Source of the DNA: Mytilus trossulus
Taxonomy: Eukaryota; Mollusca; Bivalvia; Mytilida; Mytilidae
Assembly: GCF_036588685.1 (NCBI RefSeq)
Contig: NC_086379.1
Span: forward strand, 75,919,727-75,983,726
DNA: 64,000 bases
Direction: 5' to 3'
This document shows, piece by piece, positions 12,424-25,500 of the stretch. The notes beneath the pieces are model-generated. The model searched no databases. It had not been told where the DNA came from and saw only the letters and a program-made list of their open reading frames with translations. The position numbers and the translations under genes are program-made. Each line of letters starts with the position of its first letter. The first letter of the stretch is position 1.

Positions 12424-12431
12424 CACTAGAC

Positions 12432-13544
12432 AAACTGCAATTTCAATAAATAAATAAATTAGTTAAAATTTTATATCAAAGCCCCACTAGTGCCATTTTG
12501 GGTCTGAAATAAATTAAATTGATTGAAGATTGAGTTGAAAATTTGGAAGAGTAGTTTGAATAATTTAAAATTATATTTTAAGAGGTATGGTTTTGACCCA
12601 AAACATCATGATATAGCACTATTAATTACAGTTGCATTTACTGCAGTTTTTTTAAAGCAATTTTTCAGAGTAAAATGAATCTTTTTCAATAGTGCTTCAA
12701 AAAAAAATAAAGTCTGACATAGAAATATCACAGTAATTTAATATTTCTTTTTTTTTTTACATTAAATAACATGTGTTTCTTCTGAACATGTAAATTCATT
12801 GATTATTGAGTGATTTTAATTGATGTGATAAATGAACAATGGAAAAACATGATAATGTGCAGAATTTTTTTAAATTCTATTCTTAATGCATGCGATACAT
12901 GAACACACCACAAACAAAACAATAAATATAGCAATATCACAGAATAATATTTTCTTTCAGAAGCAAACACCACATGATAATGTTGTTTTTTTTTCAAAAG
13001 AAAACTGTCCCTCCCCTGAAGTGTGTAGAGTTATTATTGATGTTGAATTTAGTATTCTTCAAACATCATTTTCAAAACCTTCAATAGAAGAAAAGTCTTA
13101 ATAAATTGTAAAGATGAATAATATTTTAAATAATTCAAAGTTGTACAACATTTATCACAAGGATCAGTGTATCATGGATAATAAATATGCAGCATACATC
13201 ACTTATGTCAATAATTCATTGTCAGATAATTAATCTTAAGAAAAATATCTTCCATTCTAAAAAATGATGCTATAAAAATGCCTTGCATAGGAAGTTTTAA
13301 TCTAAGGACAAGCTATGTAATTCAATTTTTTTAACAAACAATAAGGACATTTTTTTCTGGTTGACAAATACTTATTGTATGCTTTTAAGCATCATCTATT
13401 ATAAAGTAAAGATACACAATTCAAACCCTGCTTATTCTGTTGGAACATTTTCCTGTCAAAATTGAGCAGCTTTTTTAACTTAATTAAACCCTGTATTAGA
13501 CAGATTTAACCATTTTTTTGAAATTCTAATGCTGATTTTGAATG
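12432..13544. other. 3' flank / possible 3' UTR of UBE2O
   Basis: This is AT-rich DNA downstream of the minus-strand UBE2O stop codon. It probably includes that gene's 3' UTR, but I could not place a polyadenylation site with confidence. The MULE inserted about 1.1 kb downstream of the stop. Confidence 0.4.
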
Positions 13545-16500
13545 TTATAATTGATTACTGTGTAATTCAATCATTGTATTCAATACTGATTTTAATGTTG
13601 CTAGTTTCTTGTTCATGGTGATACAGAAGCCTCGGGATAAAGGAAAGAGTGGGAACTCCACACTTGAGTCAATACACATGTCATTACAAGACGAAAGACT
13701 GGTTGTAGCACTAGCACTGGTAGCCTCTGACAATACTGGCTTCTGATTGGCTGATTGGTTGCCTTCAGCAGTTTCATCACCATTTAATTCAAATTTACTT
13801 CTTGAATTGTCTGCCATTGATGATTCAGATGGTAGCTGGTTTGTTTCTTTTGGTTTCAAGATTGAACCATTTTCTTGACTGACTGAAGACAATCCCACTG
13901 GGTCTGGGTTTGTACTCCAATAGATGAATCTTTGTATCATCCTAAAGTTATATAAACAATATATGCAGATTAAGTTGCCAGTCATATGAGAATAATTTGT
14001 TATGATGTGGTATGTAAGCCGTTCAAGTAAGTATCTACCAGGGACAAAAAGACAAGGATGTATACAACTACAGATCAGGGTATGGACTTCAAAAAAAGAG
14101 CATAAACATTCACAAAATTAAAATGCAGCAGTCATATCTATTCTAAAAACCAATAAATGAACTTTATATCAATAGAACTGTTACAAAATGTTTATTATCT
14201 AACAATAACAGTTCAATATATCTTAATTTATAGCTTAAAAGATATCACAAAGCAGCAAAACTCTTCAAAAACAATTTGGTCTATTTATAAGTATTGTCAT
14301 AGCAATTGTTGGCAACCCATTCCAGTTCAAAGCTGTAGTTTAAAATAGCTTAGTCTTTAATATCTTGATTTATGGCTTAAAAAATATCCCCCAAGATGCA
14401 AAACTTGTCCAAAAGATTTAGTGGATTCATAAATACATCCAGGCCCGTAGCCAGGAATTTTCAAAGGGGGGTTCGTTGGACACACAAACTCGACTTTAAC
14501 AGTCACAATTCAAACAGAACATTGACTTTAACAGTGCTTATTTGTTTTCAAAGGGGGGTTCGTCCGAACCCCCCGAAACCCCCTCTGGCTACGGGTATGA
14601 CATCTAAAGCATTTGTTTTACAACTTCACGTCTTACCTAGCTATCACTATTTTTGTTGCAGACAAGTTAAAACTATATGTTTACAACACCATTTCTTACT
14701 TTAGATTTGACATAGGAGCCATTATCCTTCAAATCAAGGATAGCTTTTATTTTGTGGTAAGGTCCACTATAATACTATTATTTAAGGAAAATCAACTAAA
14801 TTGAACCTATTAAAATCGTGAATTTACCTTTACTTCCATATCTTTTCTCATCAGGGTGTTTATAGAGACAATTTTTTAGCTATCTTGATACTGATCACAA
14901 ATTTTAACACCACCCAAACAATGTGAGAGGTTTAAAGTTTTTTTTATACAAAACTTAATGAACTTACCTTGGTCCAAACTTCATCAAATGTTGAACACAT
15001 TCTGTTCTAAAAGTTTCTGGAATATTCTTGATCATATTTGTTAAGCTCTGAAATATAAATCACAGACTTCCATTAATGATTTCCAGAATATAAACAATAT
15101 GCAAAAAAAATCATTCTAATATTTTGTTATTTATCCCTTTAAAAACAATGCTGGATTTTGATTGGTTGAACACATTATAATTTTCTTAAAATTTAATGTG
15201 CCCTAATTTAACCTGCATTCAATTCAATGAAGAAAAGTGATCAGAAAACAGTTTTATAAAATGCCAGTTAATTAAGCTTCAGGCAATCAAGTACATTTTG
15301 TATATTTGCTCAAAACTTGGATTGTGGACATATTTTCTTTTTCAAAAAGACATTGCTTTTTTTTTTTTAAAGATAAACAAATTATTTTTTGTTAAATTAT
15401 TTGTAATTTCTGTATTCTATAAGTATTCTAAAAATTAATATTTTTTTTATTCAAGAATAACTCATATTTATCAAATGTTCATGAATATAGAAAAAAAAAA
15501 TTGCTGGACATTTATTAAATTTTAAAAAATTGCACTATTTACAGTTTCATGAAAATTGACACACATAATCTTCTCACGTAATCAAACCAAATGGCATTTT
15601 AAAAAATTGGGGGCCTATGAACTCGTTTTCAAGTTAAATAAGTATAAATGATTAAAAATCAGTCGAAAACTGAATCTTTTCCCAATAAGTCAGTTTTAAG
15701 TCGCAAAAATAACAATTTACGTTAGCAACGTCATTACCTCCCCTGTAACTGTATCCTATGCCCTTAAAAAGAGTTCAGAATCATAATTTCATAAACTTGA
15801 TATTAAGTTATTATTTTATCTACAGCTCTATGTATATAACTATGGCAAGGGTCTGGAAATTTGATTACATGAATTCTGTCATGAATGCATATCAACATAA
15901 TCTAAGTTTAGATATACATGTATTGAAATATCCTTTAGGAGTTGCAATGAAAAGGAAGGAGCGGGTTGTATAAAAGTTATATTTACCTCTACTAATTTGA
16001 GAATTGCCATCTCATTGTACATTTTACTGTTTTCTGCTCCCTGTTGGGTACCTCTATGTTTTTCATACCCTGCCTCATTATAGTATGGTTCGTCCACTAA
16101 AATCAATCCTACAAATAAATAGGAGGTGTATTTATCTGTACCATGTCTTTTTAATCTTACTTAAAAATTATTATTATTGTATCAACATAATGTTGTCATA
16201 CAATTATGCATTTATTAGCTTCAAATAATAAATGCTGAAAAATGTGATATACTATAGTATTCAAATAAAATCTAAATCTGCATTGCACTTTCATTTATCT
16301 AAAATCATAAAGGAAAACAATCATAGTAGAATATGTACCTCATGAGCACCTTACTCAATAATGATTAAACTGTAAGCCAGATTTTAAGGGCATTCAAGTA
16401 TGAAGAAAATAATATAACTCAAATTGGCCTACCCAAACTAAGTTTGATTAATATAATCAACATACCTTGAATTGACACTAAAACTTGAAGAAGACTAGAA

Positions 16501-19500
16501 TTACTGGTCCAAGTTTCTGTGTCCTGCAAGTTTAAACAAATCAGTAAGTCTCATTATAAACTAAACTATGTCCATGATTCTGTGAAAAATGCAACGTTTA
16601 ACTGGAAAAACAAGTGTCAGAGATATGACAATTTAAATCAACATTTTAAAAGCTTAACATTCATTAAAAAACATAATTATCTTCTTTTTTTTATTATTCT
16701 ACACAATTTGATGTAAAAATCATTTCCCATCCTAAATCACTCATTGGTTAATGTTAATAGACAAACATTATAATGAGATGAATATCAAATCTGCAGTTAT
16801 GCGCTAACCTTGCCTTCCCATGTTCCTAACAGACTAACACAAACTTTTCCATCATCATATAGATTTGGATTGAGTCTATCAGTACAAAATGAGATATAAT
16901 GGAATGCTGGAGGAGATTTAGGATAATCGTTTGGTAGCTGGATGTCGAAGAAGAATGGTGCATCTTCATAGGGTGTCTTCCTTGGTCCTATTATCATTGC
17001 ACTGTACAAGTCCTAAAAAATTAAAAAATAAATAAAATTATCAGTGTTAACCTAGTGCCCCAATGTTTGTTAACTTGTTTTCTTCAGTATGTTATTATAC
17101 CCAAGTTCTTCCTCATTCTTACCTTTCAAAATTTTACTAAAATTCTCCCTGCTGACATCATTTTACAACATCACATGTAAATTATATGTTCTCCCTGCTG
17201 ACATCATTTTACAACATCACATGTAAAATGTATGATCGAAAATCTTGAAGACTATTACAGCTGAAAGTTATAAATTTCTCAAAGCAATTATAATCAAAAG
17301 TTGTGATTTATAATGCCATCACATATTTTTTCTTTCATTTTGGTTGATAGACAGGGCTATATTAGCAGTAAAATCTACCTTATAAATATGCAATGAATGT
17401 TTCATCATCAAATATGTTTTATCAACTGTAATTTTAGTCTTAAATGCCTGACAGTAGAATTACTCCAAGATGAATAGTTATCAAATTAGAGAGTTAGACC
17501 ATTGGCAATCATACCACAGCTTCTTTTTTAGTATAACAGAAATTCAAAGAAACAATCAAAGTATCTTATAAAACGAAGATTGCAGAAAAAATATTTAACA
17601 TTATCTGAAAAGAGGATCTTATTTTGAATTACATATGTCCTTACCATTCTGTCTTCATACCCTCGAACTATAATCCCTTCTGGCAGACATCTCTGTAATA
17701 ATCTCATCTAAAACAAACAATAGAGGTCATGTTGAATTATTTGTAGATCTGATTTTGATGGACATTTTAGCTTTTCACAGTTTCTCTTTAACAATTACCT
17801 TCTGCAAAAATGGACAAAATTCATTTTACCAGTTCAATACCTCTTATTAGAGGTCAATTGACAATTTCAGCAATGAAAATTTACTTGTTGATCTTATTTT
17901 GCAAAACATTTTGTCTTTTACAGTTTCTCCATCTTTTATCTCTCTGTATCTATTGTGGTTTCTGCTAAACTGGTTCAAAATCATCCAAACGGGAAATAAC
18001 TCCTATCAGGACACCATTGGTGATTTTGTCTATGATAACTTATTTGTAGATCATATTGTTTTGGTCATTTTTCCTGTTTAAATTACTCATTAAATTTAAA
18101 AAGTTTTCAAGAATTATAAACCAAAAACTTCCAAATTTATTATTTTACATTTCAGGGGCAATAACTCAAACATGGATATTACTATTTTTCTCAAATCACA
18201 ATGATTTAAACCTGCTGGTCATTTGTATTATGTCAGTTTTACTGTAACTGCTTTAGATTTAAGATCAGGTAAGATGAAAAAGTTAAAAAATACATAATGA
18301 GCTTGTGTCGCTCACCTTGGTCTATGTGCATATTAAACTAGAGGCTCTAAAGAGCCTGTGTCGCTCACCTAGGTTTATGCACATATCATAAATGAAGGGC
18401 AAAGATGGATTCATGCCAAATTGTGCTTTGGTGATGGTGATGCGTTTGTAGATCTTACCTTACCGACCATTCTTGCTACTTACAATTATCTCTATCTAAT
18501 CAACCTATCCCAGTGATAAATCTTTTGTAACAATTTACCAAAATTAACAAATTTTATGAAAATTGATAAAAATTGACTATAAAGCCAATAACTCCTTTAG
18601 AGGTCAATTGACTATTTTTATTATGTTGACTTATTTGTAGGTTTTACTTTGCTGTAAATTATTGATGTTAACAGTTTAACTCTATCTATTATAATATTAA
18701 AGATAATAACCAAAAGCTGCAAAAATTTTCTTAAAATTACCAGGTTGCCTGATTGGTCTGAAAATTTCAGGGCAAATAAACCTTGACCTAAGGAACATTT
18801 TTTTCTTTCCATTCAGATTTGCTCTATATGCTTTGGTTTCTGGAACTTTAGCCAAAAACTGATTTTACCCTATATAATATTTTTAGCCATGGCGGCCATC
18901 TTGGTTGTTTGGCCAGGTCACCTGACACATTCTTTAATCTAGAAACCCCAATGATGACTGTAGCAAAGTATGTTTAAATATGGTCCAGTAGTTTCAGAGG
19001 AGAAGATTTTTGAAAAAGATTACAAAATTTAAGAAAAATTGACAAAACTTGACTTTAAAGGGCAATAACTAGTTAAGGGGTTAACTGACCATTTTGGTCA
19101 TGATGACTCATTTGTTGATCTTACTTTGCTGAACATTATTGCTGTTAACAGTTTATTTCTATCTATAATAATATTCAAGCTAATAACCGAAAACGGCAAA
19201 ATTTCTTAAAATTACCAATTCAGGGGCAGCAACCCAACAACCAGTTGTCCGATTTACCTGGAAACTTCAGAGCAGATAGATCTTTGACTTGCTAAACAGT
19301 TATACGCCATGTCAGATTAGCTCTAAATGCTTTGGTTATAAACCAAAATCTACATTTTACCGTTCTTTTTTTAGCCATGGTGGCCATCTTGGTTGGTTGG
19401 CAGGGTCAGCGTACAGATTTTTTAAACTAGATACCCCAATGATAATTGTGGCTAAGTTAAATTTGGCCCAGTAGTTTCAGAGGAGAATATTTTTGTAATA

Positions 19501-22500
19501 GTTAACGATGACGACAACGGACGCCAAGTGATGAGAAAAGCTCACTTGGCCCCAGGTGAGCAAAAATAAAGAATAAAGACTGATTTACATAATTTCTCTT
19601 ACCTCTTTACTAACTGCTGTCATGAATGTTTTTAAGTTTGTTGGTGTATGTGACATACTGTAGAACTTGTGACAGGGGTTAACTTCACTCTCCTGGATAA
19701 ATCCTACAATCATATATAATAAGGGTTAAAAAAAATTGTTCTGAAGTAAAGACATACTGAGAAAATGAAATATTTATTTCAGTTTTATGTAATTTTTCAT
19801 TTATAATTTCCTTTGGGACAAAAATTCTGTGTTACCATTTAAAAAATATACATATAACCTATATAGAAAACAATAAAAAAAAATCATTCACAAAAATAAA
19901 AACACATACAGTAAGTAACTGTAGGTATAAAGTAAATTTTCTTGAAAAGTCTCTGACAATTTTCAATTTAAATTTAATAACTCTATAAAAGTTACACATC
20001 CTCTGAATTATTTTCCAATATTTATTAATTTGAGCTTCAATACTGGGTTATATTTTGAAAAATTCCTTTAAAACTCAAATTAACCAATGATATAGATAGC
20101 CGATTATAGATATCCTACAATAATCTTATATCAATGTTAAGACATAATTGAACTTACTACACAATACAGCCTCATCAACAATCTCAGGTATATCTGTAGG
20201 TGTGGTAGGTGTTGTAGGTGACATCACTTCCTGTATATCAGACGATGATACCTGTGTATTGTTATCCTCTGGCAAGTCTACTGGTGATTCAATAATATCA
20301 GACACAGACATCTGACTAATATTGTTGTACATCTCATCATCAATAAGAATATTACCATCAGCTAACCACCTTGGAACAACTTCCTCCAGAATCCTCTTCA
20401 TTCTGTCCTGTAAATGTCCACAGATTTTTAAACATAAAGTATGAGTATCTGCATCAATGCCTGTATCTGCTGGTACACTTCCTACAACACTACTAGAACC
20501 AGGAATCTGTGACTCTGAGACAGCTGCCACAGAGTTATCTTCCCCTGCTGATTTACTTTCTCCTTCAGCACCAATAATCTGAGGTTCAGAGACAGATGCC
20601 TTAGAGTTATCTGTCCCTGTTTTGCCTTCACTAGATGACTTAAGAGGTTCATTTACTGCTCCTGAGTCCTTTACTTTATCACAGACATTTTCTGCATTAC
20701 TACTTTCCCCTTCTTTACATTCCGTCTCCAAACTACTTCCATTTACAATACTGGTTTCATTAGTTTCCTCATTACCAGTCACACTCATAGTTTTCATTAA
20801 TCCGTTCAATTCTATCTCTAAATTTTGGCTTACTTCTTTCAACTGCTTGCTTAGTTCCTCGATCTTTTTATTGTACTTCTCTGTACGTGATTTACGTAGT
20901 CTTTTCTTAGCTTCATCAATTAGTAAAACAATTTCTTCCTCCTTATAAAAAGAAGATTTCAGTATTTTTTCTAATTCCCTACATCGTTTATAAATGTAAA
21001 TAATTTCCTGAAAGCACTGTGTTGCATCCATAGATTGTGGCAATGTTTTAAACAGATCGTCTAATTTAGACAAGGCTGCTGTTACTCTATCTAACAGACT
21101 CTCTAGTTCCTCCTTTCTGACAGGAACAGCTGATTTCTTTACTTCTTCACTGAAAGTAGAAAATGGTAAAACACTATGTCTTTTGCTTCATTCATAGAAA
21201 AATTCTAAAACTTAAAGTATATAATTCTATAGAGCACTGAATGAGAATTATAGTAAAAATGTTCCCACTTTGCAGAATCTTAATGTTATCTTTTGTCAAT
21301 AATGTAACAAACTTGTGCCTCCTAGGACCAGTTCTACAAATAAATGCAGCCAAAGCTGATGGTGTTAATTTAGTAAATCCTTTTATTCATTTCCATTTAT
21401 CCTCACGATTTTCTCTTGCGTAAATCAAGAAAAAACAATACATCTTTATCTTAGTGTTATTTTTTGTCAATAATGTAACAAACTTGTGCCTCCTAGGACC
21501 AGTTTTGCAAATAAATGCAGCCAAAGCTGATGGTGTTAATTTGGTAAATTCTTTTATTCATTTCCATTTATCCTCACGATTTTCTATTGTGTAAATCAAG
21601 AAAAAACAAAACATCTGTTGTGCTCAATTTTGACATTGTATGCAATACGTCATCAGTTCTCGATAGTTGTGAAAAGTATAGTATGGTAAGCATGTTTGAT
21701 ATTATTAGAAGATTTAAAATTGAAGAAGAGAATCAATTAACTATCATCTGTCTCTTTGACTTTTATGAATTTAATTAATTTTAGCCTTATCAATCAATTA
21801 AGGCATCTTTAACTGATATCCTAGAAATTATCACTCAAGGACAAAAATAGGCATTGAATATTCATTTTAGATGATTTTAAATTATTGAACCAATTCTTAT
21901 ATGTTATAAAATGTTGTCACAGCTGTTATTAATATTTTTTTGTCACAGTAACAATATCTTCTTTTTCCAATAATTGAATTGAATTAAAATTTATAGTTGA
22001 TAAGATATGATCCAAACTGTGTTCCATAGATTTTTTTCCATAGTGACGTCACACCGTATCTTACAATTGTGTATTTCTCATGTAGAATTAACTTTCTTTT
22101 CGAGCTACATTTTTTTTACATTTGAAAACAGGCTATTTATGAACCATGGGGATAATGTTTGGGTTGTTTTTGTAATAAGGAAAAGTAGGCTAAAATTGGA
22201 AAATATTATTTTTACTGTTGAAAATGTCAGAAAACTTGAAATGTTGAAATTAATGCTTGCTTGAAGCGGGTTTATATTCTGTCCTTGAAATACTGAAAAA
22301 AAGAAAACATGTGCAATTTCAAGAACTATTTTTATTAAACCACGCGCATTGCTATTGGGAACTGATTACTATCGAGAACAGATGACTACACGATACATAA
22401 TTTTTGACTTTTTTTGTTTTGATAGGTTGCTGTATAATCAACATATACTCACTTCTACTTATGTAAATATCCCAGCATTTATCCTAATTTATCTGTTAAA

Positions 22501-25500
22501 ATGTTTCATCTATGCTATCTGTCTGCGTGTAATTAAAATGACACCATTTGATTGAATTAGGGACATTTTGAGGACCTTTATCTGGACTCCGGTATCAGGT
22601 GATTTTAAGCTCAGGATTTCGGGATTGACCCTTTCAGGATCCGGGAATTCTTTTTTTCAAATTTTTGGACCTTAGGATTTCGTGTTTTTAAGCCCAGGAT
22701 ATCAGGATCTGGTGTTTATAAGCCTGGGATTTTCGGGATCAGGACCCCTCCTACCCCCTCTCACAGGATGTTTATAGACAGAAAATAGCTTAATGCAATA
22801 TCATTGAAAGATATCCATTAATAGATATAATTGCCAATGAGTCAACTCTTTATGAGAGACTAAATAGCACAGAAATTAACAGCTATATGTCATTGTACAG
22901 CCAACAAAGAGCAAAGCCTATACCTCATAGTCAGCTATAAAAGACACCAAAATCACTAATTAAAAACAATTCCAACAAGAAAACTAGCATTGTTGTATTA
23001 TAAAATCAGATCTGTTGTCCATGCTATGATTACACTGTCAACACTCCATGCTACTTTCTTCTCTGATAATCAAAGCATGAGAGGATAGAATGCCTGCCTA
23101 CTAATTTGTTAGGTATGCATCATTATAATAAAAACCAACAGTTCCTGTAAGAGTTTTAAAACAAAGTAAAATGGTGAGATGTCAGATACTTATAAGCATA
23201 GCATAAAACAAAGTAAAGTGGAGAGATGTCATATCCTTATAAGCATAGCATCAAACAAAGTTAAATGGAGAGATGTCATATCCTTATAAGCATAGCATTA
23301 AACAAAGTAAAATGGAGAGATGTCAGATCCTTATAAGCAAAGCACCAATGCATGATCTGACTTTTAATAAGATTGTTCCTTACTCATTTTCTGATTCCGC
23401 CTCCTCCTCTTCTTCTGTCTCCCAGCTCTCGTCACTGTCACTAAAGTCATCACTGTCACTCTCAGAATCATACTCACTCATCTGTTAATGTACAATTATA
23501 CAAAAAATTTAAATAAATATATCAATCTATGATTCTTATTACAAATTTGCTTTTTTGAATTTCTATCACTTATATTGAAAGATGGTTACAGGGTATATAT
23601 TAGAGCAGCTTATTTTCTTCTGAAAAAGTTCAATTTAAATTTGCTCTATAATGCTCTGACACTTCAAAACCAGTTTAGAGGATCGGTTGACAAGTCTGAT
23701 GCCTTATTATCAGGTAGAGTTTCTATCATAATTAAATTATATCAAATTTCTCATCACATGTTACTATTAAAAGCATTCTGAAAAGCTCTGCATATGATTT
23801 GGTAGAAGATTTCCCAATAGAGTTGTGCATAATACAGTTCTTTGTCATTATACCACCAATTTAGGGAAACTCTAAAGACAAGTTACCAGCATTGGAGAGT
23901 GTATAAGTTATAAATATGTTGCCTACATTTAAATGAAATCTTGTGTTGTATCAAATTCTCTGAAGTACTTTTTTTTATAGTATGGGATTTCCTAATAAAA
24001 AAAAGGCTTACATCTCCTCCAACCAAGTATAATTCTTGAGGATTACAAAATGAAGTGGTATCATCTGGCCATCTTACATACAGGCCCCCTTGTATTTCTA
24101 GACTGGTTACCTGTCCTGCAGCATGGTTACCAACACCACTTTTCTGAAAAATTTATATAAATATAATGCCATAATAAATATCTGATATAAATATCAGTGA
24201 CTTTCAAGTGATTCTTACAGTTTGTTCTTATGTTTTGCTTTTCTTTGACTGTCCCAGGTTAATGTAAGGTTTAGGACACCTCATAAACATAATCAACCCA
24301 GCAATGCTCTTTCATTTCTGTCCCAAATCAGAAGCCTGTAATACAGTGGTTGCTCTCTGTCATATTTGGTTGGGTTTATATTATTGTGTAGGAATCAATA
24401 AGGCTTTTGTAATTATTTTTTTGGGGGTTTTTTTTTCTTCACATTTTGTCATGTCTGGGCCTTATATAGCTGACTAAACAGTACAAATTTTGATCACTGT
24501 CGAAGGCTGCTTATATCAACATCATTTCAACTCTAGTGGATAGCAACCATAACATAATCCCATATTCTTCTATTGTCTAAATTAATATGGTATTTATCTA
24601 CAAGTCAGCCTTCTAGAAAATGGTTTGACTTTTCAGATTTTTTGATGATTGAACTCATCCAAGGTTTTGATGAATGGAAACTTTTATACCAACTTGTAGA
24701 GGATCTGAAGAAAAATGTAGAAATGATCTAAGTAAGAGGTAAAAGGCATATTTTAAAAGTCTCTCTTGAAAATGGCTCCCTGGCACTCAAATCAAACTCA
24801 TCCATGGGATTGAGGAGTTAAATTTCTCTAAGTATAACCATGGGATTGAGGAGTTAAATTTCTCTAAGTATAACCATGGGATTGAGGAGTTAAATTTCTC
24901 TAAGTATAACAAGTCACTGCAGCTAAAATGCTGACAATGTCAAAATTTCCTTCCTGTTTGAGAAAATTGCACATAACTATTGATTAAACAAGTGTTACCT
25001 TTGGATCCCCTACTGCAACAACAATATCTCCAGGTCTAAACTTATACTCAGGATGATCCTTTATGTCATACACACTTACTTCTTCAGGGGAATCAGATGT
25101 CCTGTAAATAAAGAACCATTGCATTATACTCATAAAATACAACTACTGTGCATTCATTTATTTTCATGTGCAAGGTTTGAAAGAAAACTTGCAAATTCCT
25201 AGACATTAAATTCATGGTTTTGCTGAAATCTTTATACAATGTACCAACCTTTACAAAATTTGTCATTCGTTGAACATTTAATTCCATGGTTCACCTATAC
25301 CCAAGAAATCCATGAAAATTGGTATCCAACGAATAATAATGAATGAACAGTATAATAACTTTTTTAGCTCTGGAAGGGTAAGCAGATCCTGCTCCACATG
25401 TAGTACCCATCATGTTGCTTATGCTATTACAAATCCATTACAAATCAGGTAAATAGTCTAATTCAGTAGATCACATTTGTGAAAAGGGAATGGGATTGTA

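Larger units (their letters stand above)
9924..12431 (+). mobile_element. Complete MULE-type DNA transposon with iteron arrays
   Basis: The element proper is 9932-12423 (2492 bp). It is flanked by the exact 8-bp duplication CACTAGAC at 9924-9931 and 12424-12431. Its termini are GGGCATAGGACATTTGAGCG on the left (9932-9951) and, read inward from the right (12404-12423), CGGCAATGGACATTTGAGCG, so 17 of 20 bases match. The 13-mer GGACATTTGAGCG recurs at 9939, 9972 (one base short), 9996 and 10042 on the left. It recurs inverted at 12283, 12314, 12338, 12361 (one change), 12383 and 12404 on the right. Between the arrays lies a two-exon transposase gene that reads without stops. Known MULE elements usually make 8-11 bp duplications. 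Intact ends, duplication and coding frame suggest a young, possibly active copy. Confidence 0.88.

Noticed and set aside
20622..20948. Plus-strand frame of 108 codons
   Set aside because: It is the antisense shadow of the large UBE2O linker exon (20158-21149).
23161..24910. Regular direct repeats (47-bp and 36-bp units) that might look like a CRISPR array
   Set aside because: The units are contiguous without unique spacers and lie in introns of a eukaryotic gene. They are minisatellites.
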